Shown piece by piece: positions 53,508 to 62,249 of a stretch of 64,000 nucleotides of DNA. Positions within the stretch are counted from its first letter, which is position 1. The number at the start of each line of letters is the position of its first letter. This DNA is from Prevotella sp. GTDB lineage: Bacteria; Bacteroidota; Bacteroidia; Bacteroidales; Bacteroidaceae. The notes beneath the pieces were generated by a model. It was not told the DNA's origin. It saw nothing but the letters and a program-made list of their open reading frames with translations, and did not search any database. Where the stretch lies: contig JAFZVV010000012.1 of the NCBI GenBank assembly GCA_017617615.1, positions 1 through 64,000 of the forward strand, read 5' to 3'. A program made the position numbers and the translations under genes.

Positions 53508-53646
53508 AATAGTGAAATTGTAGTGTGACAAGTTTTGAAGGTTGTGATTTCCGCCATGTCGCATGGAGGACAATCCTCTAATATTGAATGGTATGGATGT
53601 ATCATGCATGTGCCCCGTAGAGGTGTCACAATAACACGAATACGGG

Positions 53647-53679
53647 GCAAAATTAAGAAAACGAGTCGTAATGTGCAAA
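53647..53679 (-). promoter_or_regulatory. Promoter of the peptide-protease operon
   Basis: On the minus strand TTTG (53679-53676) and TAATTTTGC (53655-53647) are 20 bases apart, an exact consensus pair. Confidence 0.75.
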
Positions 53680-53792
53680 TTTTTTCTAAAAAAATTTCAC
53701 TTTTGTATCCAAAAAATGGTCTAAATCACAAAGTTTATGCGATTTACGAGGTTTTATCCTGTCAATTTTATAGCAAAAACATCCCCTAACAT

Positions 53793-55226
53793 TTACTCAT
53801 CGGCACCCGCCTTATGGCAATGCCTGCAGCCACTGCCATCGAAACAATGTGTACAGATGCGGTCTTTGGGGAGCCCTATCGACTTCACGAGGTTTTCGAT
53901 TTTGTTGAACCTCAGCGTAGTGATTCCCAGGCGCTGGGCTATCTCATCGACCATCCGATGATACTCTGGCGTGTCGGTGGTGGAGTATTTCTCGAGGTTC
54001 TTCTCCGGGTCACCCTCAAAGTCCTGTATCACCCTACGGGTAATGAGTTCGAGGTCGCTCTTCGAACTGGTGAAATTGATGAAGGGGCAGCCATACACCA
54101 GTGGTGGGCACGAGATACGTGCATGCACCTCGCTGGCACCATATTCAAAGAAGGTGCGCACGTTGTCGCGCAACTGTGTGCCACGCACGATGGAATCGTC
54201 GCAGAACACCACTTTTCTTCCGGTGAGGATGGCCTTGTTGGGAATGAGTTTCATCTTTGCCACGAGACGTCTCCGTGACTGGTTGCCCGGTGTGAAGCTC
54301 CTGGGCCATGTGGGCGTGTATTTCAGTACGGCACGTTTATAAGGTATGCCATGTCCCTCGGCGTATCCGATGGCCATTCCCACGCCCGAGTCGGGCACAC
54401 CACACACGATGTCGGCCTCGGTCTTGTCTTCCTGTCCCATGATGAAGCCGTTGCGCTCGCGCATGTCTTCCACGTTCACGCCGTTGTAGTCGCTGGTGGG
54501 GAATCCATAGTACACCCAGAGGAAGGCGCAAATCTGCTCCTTGGGGAAAGGTTTCTGGAGAATTTCGATGCCGTCGGCCTTCAACTTCACGATTTCCCCT
54601 GGTCCGAGGTCATGGTCGATAGTGTAGTCGAGGTTGGGGAAGCTCGACGACTCGCTGGTGGCAGCATACGCCCCCTCTTTCTTTCCGATGACGATGGGTG
54701 TGCGCCCATACTTGTCGCGTGCTGCGATGATGCCGTCTTCAGTGAGGATAAGCATCGAACACGACCCTTCTATCTTCTCGTAGACGATATTGATGCCTTC
54801 GACGAACGACGTGCCCATGTTGATGAGCAGTGCCACGAGTTCTGTCTGGTTGATTTTGTTGGCCGACATCTCGCTGAAGTGCATGCGCTTGTCGAGGAGT
54901 TGCTTGGCAATCTCAGGCATGTTGTTGATTTTCGCCACAGTGACCACGGCATACCGTCCGAGGTGTGAGTTGACGATGATGGGCTGTGGGTCGGTGTCGC
55001 TGATGACGCCGATGCCCTGGCATCCTTGGAATTGTTCGAGTTCGTCTTCAAACTTCGACCTGAAATAGTCGCGCTCAAGACTGTGGATGGAGCGGCTGAA
55101 ACCCTTCTCCGGGTCGAAGGTAGCCAGACCTGCACGTCGTGTACCGAGATGTGAGTTGTAGTCTGTGCCATAAAACAAATCGTTGACACAGTCGTTTACA
55201 GAAATAGTCCCAAAAAAACCTCCCAT
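53793..55226 (-). CDS. PurF-like amidotransferase-phosphoribosyltransferase without catalytic Cys
   Basis: A 477-residue protein with the fold order of glutamine PRPP amidotransferase. The N-terminal Ntn-like domain (GTDYNSHLGTRRAGLATF, NSHLGRYAVVTVAK) leads to a phosphoribosyltransferase domain with the PRPP loop VVFCDDSIVRGTQL. It begins MGGFFGTIS: Gly replaces the Cys that must become the N-terminal nucleophile in PurF (MCG...), so glutaminase activity should be absent. The end has CTHCFDGSGCRHCHK, a likely metal-binding cluster. The ATG at 55226 is the natural start. I infer a paralogue with another role, or one using free ammonia. Confidence 0.85.
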   Translation of the reverse strand: MGGFFGTISVNDCVNDLFYGTDYNSHLGTRRAGLATFDPEKGFSRSIHSLERDYFRSKFEDELEQFQGCQGIGVISDTDPQPIIVNSHLGRYAVVTVAKINNMPEIAKQLLDKRMHFSEMSANKINQTELVALLINMGTSFVEGINIVYEKIEGSCSMLILTEDGIIAARDKYGRTPIVIGKKEGAYAATSESSSFPNLDYTIDHDLGPGEIVKLKADGIEILQKPFPKEQICAFLWVYYGFPTSDYNGVNVEDMRERNGFIMGQEDKTEADIVCGVPDSGVGMAIGYAEGHGIPYKRAVLKYTPTWPRSFTPGNQSRRRLVAKMKLIPNKAILTGRKVVFCDDSIVRGTQLRDNVRTFFEYGASEVHARISCPPLVYGCPFINFTSSKSDLELITRRVIQDFEGDPEKNLEKYSTTDTPEYHRMVDEIAQRLGITTLRFNKIENLVKSIGLPKDRICTHCFDGSGCRHCHKAGADE

Positions 55227-55279
55227 TGAAAATACTATTTTTACCTTCTTTTCAAATATCGAATTATGCTAATCTGGGT

Positions 55280-55325
55280 GCAAAGGTAGTGAAAACCGAG
55301 CGCAATGCGAAACAAATAACAAAGT
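55280..55325 (-). promoter_or_regulatory. Promoter with CTCGGTTTTCAC spacer
   Basis: On the minus strand TTTG lies near 55312 and TACCTTTGC near 55288-55280. The spacer GCATTGCGCTCGGTTTTCAC has a palindromic CGCAATGCG. The word is shared with the GH97 promoter at 25.3 kb. Confidence 0.7.
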
Positions 55326-55342
55326 TTTTTGTTTCCATATTC

Positions 55343-56041
55343 TTATCTCATGGCGAGCACCTCACTGAGGAGATAGGCGCGGTGAGTGTCGACACAGGCG
55401 TAGCTGGGTGTGACTACAGGCTGACCGTCGAACGACTGGGTATGTCCGAAAATCTGGAAAAGGCCATTGTCGAGTGTCCCCATTTCATTGCAGTCGGCCC
55501 ATAGCGGTCCGCCACAGGGGTCAAGTCCGCCTCTTATGTATCCTATCTCCGACAACGCCGCCATCCCTTCGTAAGACTCGGTAAGATGGTTCAGGTTCTC
55601 GGCGTTCAGTTCACCGATGAGCTGTGCATGTCGCCGATACCAATCCGGCACCACGCCAGCATGTGTAAGCAAGCAGCGCACCCCATCGTACTCCGCTTCG
55701 TATGCCATGGAGAAATACCCGCTGAAGGTAGCGAAGAGATATTCGTACCGTTCTGCCAGCCGGCGTGAGTATCTGCTCCCCATGGCGAGTTTACGGAAGA
55801 CCTGCGACTTGTAGTGCATGTCGTGGTTTCCCAGCAAGAGCACGGTCTGCTCGCGGTGGTCGATGACATAATGGAGGATGTCGATGAAATTGTTGTAGGC
55901 CTCTTCGGGCGAAATGCCCTCATGGGGATAAGGGTCGGTATAGTCGCCGAGAAACACCGCACGGCTCCATGTGGTTGTCTCGACAGCCTCTCGCCAGAAA
56001 GTCCTACCGTGTATGTCGGGAATAATGAGCAGGTCGTTCAT
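55343..56041 (-). CDS. Calcineurin-type metallophosphoesterase
   Basis: A 232-residue cytosolic enzyme from the ATG at 56041 (MNDLLIIPDIHGRTFWREAV). The metal-site motifs are DIHG, GDYTDPYP, GNHDMHY and THAGV. The family includes Ser/Thr phosphatases and diadenosine-tetraphosphate hydrolases; the substrate is not clear. The chosen start is the first Met before the metal motif. Upstream in-frame codons lie in repeat DNA. Confidence 0.85.
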   Translation of the reverse strand: MNDLLIIPDIHGRTFWREAVETTTWSRAVFLGDYTDPYPHEGISPEEAYNNFIDILHYVIDHREQTVLLLGNHDMHYKSQVFRKLAMGSRYSRRLAERYEYLFATFSGYFSMAYEAEYDGVRCLLTHAGVVPDWYRRHAQLIGELNAENLNHLTESYEGMAALSEIGYIRGGLDPCGGPLWADCNEMGTLDNGLFQIFGHTQSFDGQPVVTPSYACVDTHRAYLLSEVLAMR

Positions 56042-56355
56042 TAATATATTGAAGATTGAAAATTGAAAATTAAGCTTTGCTTGAACATCGGCTGCGTCTC
56101 GGCAATCAGAGCAAGCTCTATTGCACTCGGCTTGCACGATGTTTGAAAATTAAGCTTCGCTTGAACATCGGCGGCGCGGTATTGTATGCGCACGGTATCT
56201 GCAAAGATAACAATAAAATTTGGAATGAGCAAATATGGAGCATGAGTAGAAGACAATAAAAGCGCGCGCACAGCGTTTTTATGTTGTAGGAGCGACATCA
56301 CGCTTCTGCTATCTCCTTCTGCAAGACAGCAAAAACCATCAAACTGCCCTACCCC
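56042..56355. repeat. Repeat-rich gap
   Basis: TTGAAGATTGAAAATTGAAAATTAAG near 56047-56072 opens the gap. A direct repeat of GAAAATTAAGCTTTGCTTG followed by AACATCGGC (56062-56090 and 56148-56176) lies on both sides of a hairpin GCAATCAGAGC-AA-GCTCTATTGC. A minus-strand TTATCTTTGCAG near 56200 is a likely promoter for the phosphoesterase gene. No gene is visible. Confidence 0.6.
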
Positions 56356-57897
56356 ATGCGTTATAGGCAATACATCCCCCTCATCTACTGTCTTGTGATT
56401 TCCATGTCGGCGAAATCACAAGACACCCTGACGGATTCCATTGCCCTTGAACGTAAGGCAGTGCCTACGGGCACCCACCTCACCTACGACCTGACCGCCG
56501 AGGCATCCGTAGGGACCGGTGACTACACGGCATACCAACTGGCCACCAACCGCCATCATGTGGTGGGCACCCGCTCGAATACCGCATACCTGCGTGGTGC
56601 AATCAGCGTGGAGCATGTCTTCAAGAAAGACCTCATCCTCTCGGGTACCGTCGATGCCCTGGCCTCCGTGCATGGCGACCATCCGGCATACTTGCAGCAG
56701 TGTTTCGCCAACCTGTCGTACGGGCCGTTCTTCATCGAGGCCGGCAGCCGCGAACAGAAGCAAGTGGTGCGCGACGACCTGCTCTCGAGTGGTTCGTTTG
56801 CCAAGGGCACCAATGCCAAGCCCGTGCCACAGGTCCATTTCGGCACCAATGGCTTCTGGGCGCTGCCATACACCAAAGGATGGGTAGAGGCCAATTTCGA
56901 CTTCGGCTATGGAAAGTTCATGGACAGCGGTTATCGTGAAGAGAGGTTCCATGAGGGCGGCGACGTGAACAAGATATATGCCACGGGAATCTATTACCAC
57001 CAGAAACACCTGTATCTGCGCACCCCTGCTACCCGGAAGTTCTTCATCCTCGTGGGTATAGAGCACGTGGTGCAGTTTGGCGGTACGGGCTACAGCTATG
57101 AGCGTGGCGTGCTCACCGGCAAGACGAAACCTGCTAGTCTGAAAGCTTTCTGGAACGTCGTCCTCCCCCTTGGCGACAGGTATTACGTAGAAAACGAGGC
57201 GATGGAAGACTGGATTTTCGGCAACCACCTCGGGACGATGACAGTGCAGTTGGGGTGGAACATCACGCCGTCGCACCAACTACAGGTATATTATGACGAC
57301 CCTTTCGAAGACGGATCGGGCATGCGGAAGAGCAACGGCTACGACGGTCTCTGGGGTGTTCAGTACACCAACAAGGCATCCGGAAGACAATATGTCAGGG
57401 GTGTGGTATTGGAATATTTCCAGACGACGAACCAGTCGGGGCCACTGCATTGGGACAACGACGACTACCCCGAGCCCATCCGCAGCGAAATAACCGACTA
57501 TGTGACTGGCGACGACAATTACTACAACCATGTCTTCTACGACAGTTACACCCACTACGGCATGACGCCAGGCAATGCCCTCATCACGTCACCTATATAT
57601 AATAAGGATGGCTATACGGGATTCCGTGACAACAGGGTGAAGGCATGGCACTTGGGCGTCAACGGCGAGTTGAACCACCATCTCTCCTATCTGTTCAAAT
57701 GTTCATACCGTGAAGGCTGGGGCACGTATTCCTCCCCCCTTGCCACAAGGCACCACTCCTTCAACGCACTGTTACAGGGCATCTACAGCATTGGGCCATG
57801 GCAGGTGAGCGGGGCCTATGCCTTCGACAAGGGAAACATCTACGGCGACTGTTCCACATTCAACATCAAGATTGGCTATCATGGCAAGATATTTTAA
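56356..57897 (+). CDS. Wzi-like capsule assembly outer-membrane barrel
   Basis: A 513-residue exported protein (signal MRYRQYIPLIYCLVISMSAK). Long runs of alternating strands, such as FIEAGSREQKQVVRDDLLSS and AFWNVVLPLGDRYYVENEAM, and a terminal aromatic residue (YHGKIF) indicate a large beta-barrel of the Caps_assemb_Wzi type, which anchors capsular polysaccharide at the surface. Assignment rests on overall pattern. The next lipoprotein gene overlaps its end by 17 bases. Confidence 0.75.
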   Translation: MRYRQYIPLIYCLVISMSAKSQDTLTDSIALERKAVPTGTHLTYDLTAEASVGTGDYTAYQLATNRHHVVGTRSNTAYLRGAISVEHVFKKDLILSGTVDALASVHGDHPAYLQQCFANLSYGPFFIEAGSREQKQVVRDDLLSSGSFAKGTNAKPVPQVHFGTNGFWALPYTKGWVEANFDFGYGKFMDSGYREERFHEGGDVNKIYATGIYYHQKHLYLRTPATRKFFILVGIEHVVQFGGTGYSYERGVLTGKTKPASLKAFWNVVLPLGDRYYVENEAMEDWIFGNHLGTMTVQLGWNITPSHQLQVYYDDPFEDGSGMRKSNGYDGLWGVQYTNKASGRQYVRGVVLEYFQTTNQSGPLHWDNDDYPEPIRSEITDYVTGDDNYYNHVFYDSYTHYGMTPGNALITSPIYNKDGYTGFRDNRVKAWHLGVNGELNHHLSYLFKCSYREGWGTYSSPLATRHHSFNALLQGIYSIGPWQVSGAYAFDKGNIYGDCSTFNIKIGYHGKIF

Positions 57898-58255
57898 GGC
57901 ACTCCTCCTGTTCACCCTCCTCGTCACGTCATGTCAGGAGGGCGGTGAAGCCGGCGACCTGTTCGGCCAGTGGCGTCTGTCGGGTTCCGATACGCAATAT
58001 GTGTGTTTTTCAGGGTCTATCGTCATGTTCCGCTCATTGGGAGAGGGTGAGGTATACGGCAACTTTCAGCATCAGGGCGACAGTCTCTTCATCCAGTGCC
58101 ATTCGATAGCAGGGGAGCGCAAAGACACGGTGATGATAGAGGACTCGTATGGCCTCAGGCCATTTACCGATATCCGCCTGAAGGTCACCTCGCTCGACAG
58201 CGAGCACCTGTCGCTCGAAAAGGGTAACCAGACATGGAGGTTCAGGATTTATTAA
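57881..58255 (+). CDS. Small lipoprotein coupled to the Wzi-like gene
   Basis: From the ATG at 57881 (MARYFKALLLFTLLVTSCQE) it is a 124-residue lipoprotein with lipobox TSC. The beta-rich body (GQWRLSGSDTQYVCFSGSIV, then HLSLEKGNQTWRFRIY) is lipocalin-like in outline. It overlaps the upstream stop, so both are likely made together. Confidence 0.75.
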   Translation: MARYFKALLLFTLLVTSCQEGGEAGDLFGQWRLSGSDTQYVCFSGSIVMFRSLGEGEVYGNFQHQGDSLFIQCHSIAGERKDTVMIEDSYGLRPFTDIRLKVTSLDSEHLSLEKGNQTWRFRIY

Positions 58256-58406
58256 GCGTACTGCACCCGATTGATGATTCAAGATCGTTGAAAATGGAAG
58301 AACAACTTTTGATTTTTTCTTGTTATTTTTTTCTCCAAAAAAGAATTTTCATTATATTTGCCACTGCGAAAGCATATTCTACTATTAACCTTTTATATAT
58401 TATATT

Positions 58407-58871
58407 ATGAACGATTTTGATGAGATAATTGCCTCCCTGAAGAAAGGGATTGGCGAAATGGCAGAAGAAGCCCAGAAGAAATACAATGAGTTGGTAGAGT
58501 ACCTCGACACACACGACTCAGATGAAATCAAGGCCGACCTCCGGAAACGCGCCGAAAGCGTGGGTGCCGAGGCCAAGGAAGGATTCGAGAAGGCCAAGGA
58601 GAGCCTGAGTGGCGCGAAAGACGAGGCCATCGAAAAGATTGGCGACAGCAAGGACGGACTGCGCGAGACTTTGGGCAAGGCCAAAGAACATCTCGAAGAC
58701 ATGAAGGAAAAGGCTCAGGCAAAACTCAATGACCCAGAGGTGCAGGAGCGTATCACCGATGCCCGTGAGAACCTCCAAGAGGGCGTCGACAAGGCCAAGG
58801 AAATGATTGACAGTGGCTTGGAGATCGTGCAGAAACAGTTTGAGGAACTCCGCAAGAAACTCAATATCTGA
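58407..58871 (+). CDS. Helical amphipathic protein (LEA/YtxH-like)
   Basis: A 154-residue protein made almost wholly of charged amphipathic helix with an 11-residue rhythm (AEAKEGFEKAKESLSGAKDE and similar). It has no signal or membrane segment. Such sequences resemble stress-linked LEA or apolipoprotein-like proteins. TATATTTGCCA near 58352 is a likely promoter, and a strong terminator follows. Confidence 0.75.
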   Translation: MNDFDEIIASLKKGIGEMAEEAQKKYNELVEYLDTHDSDEIKADLRKRAESVGAEAKEGFEKAKESLSGAKDEAIEKIGDSKDGLRETLGKAKEHLEDMKEKAQAKLNDPEVQERITDARENLQEGVDKAKEMIDSGLEIVQKQFEELRKKLNI

Positions 58872-58876
58872 TAGGA

Positions 58877-58903
58877 AAAGGCTGGCAGTTGCCAGCCTTT
58901 TTT
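58877..58903 (+). terminator. Rho-independent terminator
   Basis: AAAGGCTGGCA and TGCCAGCCTTT enclose GT, followed by TTTT. It is one of the clearest terminators in the window. Confidence 0.95.
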
Positions 58904-58907
58904 GCTA

Positions 58908-58956
58908 CTAAAAAACCTAAGTTAGGGTCTTAAAAGACTATAGGGCTTTAGGGACT
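58908..58956. repeat. CTTAGGG/CTTAAAAG repeat remnant
   Basis: CCTAAGTTAGGGTCTTAAAAG and GGGCTTTAGGGACTTTT match the CTTAGGG family at low copy number. Confidence 0.5.
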
Positions 58957-58958
58957 TT

Positions 58959-59444
58959 TCAGAATGGCAGGAGATTGTCGCCTTCTACGCTGCAGTGCTC
59001 AAATCCCATCTCGCGCGACTTCTCCTCGTTGAGTACGTAGTAGACGGCATCGCCTTCGGCACACACCTCGCCATGGGCATTCTCCACCTCTACATGGATA
59101 TCAACAAACTGCCGTCGCTGCTGTGTGATTTTCGCACGGATGGTGATTTGTGTCTCATTGGCCATCAATGACTTATGAAAACTGACGGAGAGTTTTGCCG
59201 TCATTCCTGCAGCCTGCAATTTCCGTGTTACCACCCATCCTGCCGTTTCGTCGATAAGTGTAGATACGATGCCGCCATGCAGCACGCCCATCCATCCTTG
59301 GAAATGCTCCTGCGGTCGCCAGAAACTGATGATCTGTTCGCCTTCCTCGAAGAACTCCATATGGAGTCCGATGGGGTTGGAGGGAGCGCATCCGAAGCAG
59401 TCGTATCCCTCTTTATGTATCCATGGATTACTGATTTTTCTCAT
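58959..59444 (-). CDS. PaaI-type hotdog thioesterase
   Basis: A 161-residue acyl-CoA thioesterase. The GVLHGGIVSTLIDETAGWVV segment carries the hotdog catalytic His-Gly-Gly and acidic residue. The N-terminal NPWIHKEGYDCFGCAPSNPIGLHM is typical of the group with a Cys pair. The predicted role is removal of CoA from small acyl or aromatic acyl-CoA. The DUF5686 gene lies upstream on the same strand, ending 18 bases before it. Confidence 0.85.
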   Translation of the reverse strand: MRKISNPWIHKEGYDCFGCAPSNPIGLHMEFFEEGEQIISFWRPQEHFQGWMGVLHGGIVSTLIDETAGWVVTRKLQAAGMTAKLSVSFHKSLMANETQITIRAKITQQRRQFVDIHVEVENAHGEVCAEGDAVYYVLNEEKSREMGFEHCSVEGDNLLPF

Positions 59445-59462
59445 ATCGGTGGAATTTAGTGA

Positions 59463-62018
59463 TTAGAAATTGAAATGGAACCCCACGCGCACGCCATGAC
59501 GGTGGACGCCCTTGAAGCCCGTGTAACTCAGACGGTGCACATAGTCTATCTCGAAGAACTTCAGGATGTTGTGCAGTCCCACGAACAATTCCCAATAAGG
59601 CTCTGCCCCATGCATGAGGTGCGTGTCTTCGGGGAAGGCAAAGAGTGTGGCATCGTTGGCATTGGCTTCAAGGAAGGGATTGTTCTTGTCGGTGAGCCTG
59701 CCTATCATTCCCTTCACGCCGAAGACCTCCCTGAACTTCAGTTTTTGGATGAGCGGCACGCGGTTGAGAAGCTTACCGTTAGTATCCCATTTGATGTCGA
59801 GATAGAGGAATCGGTCGTTGAGAAACTCCATGTTGTTCATCAAGGCGAATGTTCCCTCATCGAGGATATACGAAAGGTTGGCCGGCGGGAGGATAAGCAG
59901 CGGGAAAGGCACCTTGTTCCACTGAGCGCCACCTTTGATGTGGATGTCGCATTTTCCCCAACTGTTGAGCCAGATACGTTTGTAGATACCCAGTTCGGTA
60001 TAGTTGTACTTGTATTCTCCGCCCAGCACGCCATCGAATCCCATGGTATGGGTGATGGAGAACTCCGGTGCATCAGTATTCACGGGGAGACGGTGCTGTT
60101 TGGTGTTGATATACGTCCTTCCCGGACAGTAGATAAATCCCAACGACATCTCGGTGGTACGTATTTTATAGACCGGTGACCCGTCGCTGAGCCTGTTGAA
60201 CGCCAGTTCGCCCGTGGGCTCGTTACTCTCGACCTTCGCGTCGAAGATGGTGCGGAAGCCGTCTTCCGTCTCCCAGTCGAACTTCAGTTCCTGCCGATGG
60301 TAGAAATACATCTGGTCGACCTTCTTCCATCGGAATGCCGTGAACACATTGTCCTTGTCGGTAACAAGGAACTTGTCGGAGGGCGACATCACGTCGTAGG
60401 CATTGGTGAAGGAAACCGACTTGATGGGGAACTCTGTGGGCTGGTATTCCTTCTTGTTGAACGAGTAGGTGACTTGGGTGTTGAAGTAGTGGCGCTTACC
60501 CTTCGTGCCATAGGCATAGTAGCCCTTGAAGAAAAGGTGTGGGTTGAAGGCTGCCGTAGACTGTCCGCTGAAGCGGAATCGCAGTCCGTCAACGAAGTTG
60601 TTCGACACCACGGTATTCACCGGACCGATGTCGAACTTGCTCTTCCCATTGGGTCCGCTCGTCTCCACGAAGTTCTCAATGAGGAGTTTGGCTGCGAAGA
60701 GGATATACTTGAATCCCTTCACGCCCTTGATCTTGTCGATGAAGTCGTCCATGGAGTCCTCGCCCTTGGTGAGTTCCACCTTCCGGTATTCGCCCCAGAA
60801 ATCATCGCCATGGAACCGGGCATTGGGGTCGACTTTCGTCTTGGCCTTGCCCTTGAAAAGCGACTTGGGTATCTCGTCGAAGGAATAGTCGTGCAGGTAG
60901 GTGTTGCGGATGACGGCAGCCTTGCTGAGGAGGTTGGTAAGCGACAACTCCACAATCATGTTATCGACATTGAGCACCCACTCGCCATTGGGCAGTTGCA
61001 TGTACTCCTGCTCCACCTTCATTCCCTCTACGAAGTTGACGTCGCTCCGCTGTGGCAGAGTGAGGTTACACTTCTTCACATGCAGTGAGGAGTCGGCGAT
61101 GATGTAGATTTCGCCACGGAACCCGAAGTCTTGCTGGTTGTTGGGCGTGAACTGCAGGTGGTAGCACAAATCCTTGCCTACCATCACGGTATCCTCGATA
61201 TAGAACCGGTAGAACGCCACGGCATCCTTTCCTATCGGACTGGTGAAGGGATGCTTCAGCAACCTTACCTGGTCGTCGTAGATGTCGACGTCGGTGAAGG
61301 CATCCTTGAGGATGGAATTGAGGATGTCTCCGGTCTCAATGAGTTGGTTCACACCCTTACTCGACTGCCCCTTGATGATGTCTTTATGCTGTTTCGGCGA
61401 CTTGCGGTAGACGTGTTGCAGCGCTGTCTCGTCGACGGAGAGTGGCAAGATGAGTTTGTTGTTGAGCTGGCAAACCTCTACCTGGTCAAGCATCCACTGC
61501 ATCTTACGCTCCTGCACCTCCTCCAGTTCGGTGGGCGTCACGTCGTTCACGGCGAGCGTAATCTTCTGATACTTGGAGTATTGGAAGAAATCGTGGTTCT
61601 CGAGATCGGTGCGTTTCTTCGCCTCGATCACCCGTTTCATCAATTCCACGGCGGGGTTGTTCTTGCGGCTGTATTTGCTACGGCGTTTCGATTTCACCAC
61701 CACCTCCTCGAGGCGCTGTGCCTCGGGCTTCATCCTAATGACGGCAGGCAATTCCATGCCTTCCTTCACGCTGAGGGTGTAGGTCTTGTATCCTACGGCC
61801 TTCACGGTGAGTGTCCACCCGTTGTGCCGCTCAATGGAGAACGTGCCGTCGGCTTCGCCCACAGCCGTCACATGATGTCCCTTGTAGAGCAAGCTGGCAA
61901 ACGGTATCGTGTCGCCACTTTCCTTGTCGACGACGATACCGGTGACCTGTGCCCGGACGGCTATGGCCATCACCAGGAACAGGAATATCAGAGACATGTC
62001 TTTTATTGTTTTCCTCAT
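59463..62018 (-). CDS. DUF5686 protein with CarboxypepD_reg domain
   Basis: An approximately 850-residue outer-membrane protein. From the ATG at 62018 (MRKTIKDMSLIFLFLVMAIAV) there is a good signal peptide, then a carboxypeptidase-regulatory-like domain (VTGIVVDKESGDTIPFASL to about residue 90). A long DUF5686 region follows, ending in beta-barrel strands (RLSYTGFKGVHRHGVRVGFH). In-frame ATGs at 62033 and 62078 are alternatives; the latter sits on a TACCTTTGC promoter. The family is common in Bacteroidetes with no assigned reaction. Confidence 0.9.
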   Translation of the reverse strand: MRKTIKDMSLIFLFLVMAIAVRAQVTGIVVDKESGDTIPFASLLYKGHHVTAVGEADGTFSIERHNGWTLTVKAVGYKTYTLSVKEGMELPAVIRMKPEAQRLEEVVVKSKRRSKYSRKNNPAVELMKRVIEAKKRTDLENHDFFQYSKYQKITLAVNDVTPTELEEVQERKMQWMLDQVEVCQLNNKLILPLSVDETALQHVYRKSPKQHKDIIKGQSSKGVNQLIETGDILNSILKDAFTDVDIYDDQVRLLKHPFTSPIGKDAVAFYRFYIEDTVMVGKDLCYHLQFTPNNQQDFGFRGEIYIIADSSLHVKKCNLTLPQRSDVNFVEGMKVEQEYMQLPNGEWVLNVDNMIVELSLTNLLSKAAVIRNTYLHDYSFDEIPKSLFKGKAKTKVDPNARFHGDDFWGEYRKVELTKGEDSMDDFIDKIKGVKGFKYILFAAKLLIENFVETSGPNGKSKFDIGPVNTVVSNNFVDGLRFRFSGQSTAAFNPHLFFKGYYAYGTKGKRHYFNTQVTYSFNKKEYQPTEFPIKSVSFTNAYDVMSPSDKFLVTDKDNVFTAFRWKKVDQMYFYHRQELKFDWETEDGFRTIFDAKVESNEPTGELAFNRLSDGSPVYKIRTTEMSLGFIYCPGRTYINTKQHRLPVNTDAPEFSITHTMGFDGVLGGEYKYNYTELGIYKRIWLNSWGKCDIHIKGGAQWNKVPFPLLILPPANLSYILDEGTFALMNNMEFLNDRFLYLDIKWDTNGKLLNRVPLIQKLKFREVFGVKGMIGRLTDKNNPFLEANANDATLFAFPEDTHLMHGAEPYWELFVGLHNILKFFEIDYVHRLSYTGFKGVHRHGVRVGFHFNF

Positions 62019-62131
62019 CGGGTCTGTTGCCATCTTCTTGCGGATGACATTTATTGCATATCGTACTTCCTTGAACATGCAAAGGTAAGTAAAATATGGA
62101 ACTTTAAAGAATAATACATTGTTTTTTATCA

Positions 62132-62249
62132 ATATATTGTGGTAAAGACAAAAAAGCGTTCAAAATAAACCTTTGGTTTGCCGATTTTTCACTACCTTTG
62201 CTCCGCATTCCTACAAGGTATGTATTTTTATTGAAACACAACGAGAAAA
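62132..62249. promoter_or_regulatory. Divergent promoter region
   Basis: Plus-strand TACCTTTGC near 62195 with TTTG about 20 bases upstream is the promoter of the methyltransferase gene. The region is AT-rich and short. Confidence 0.55.
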
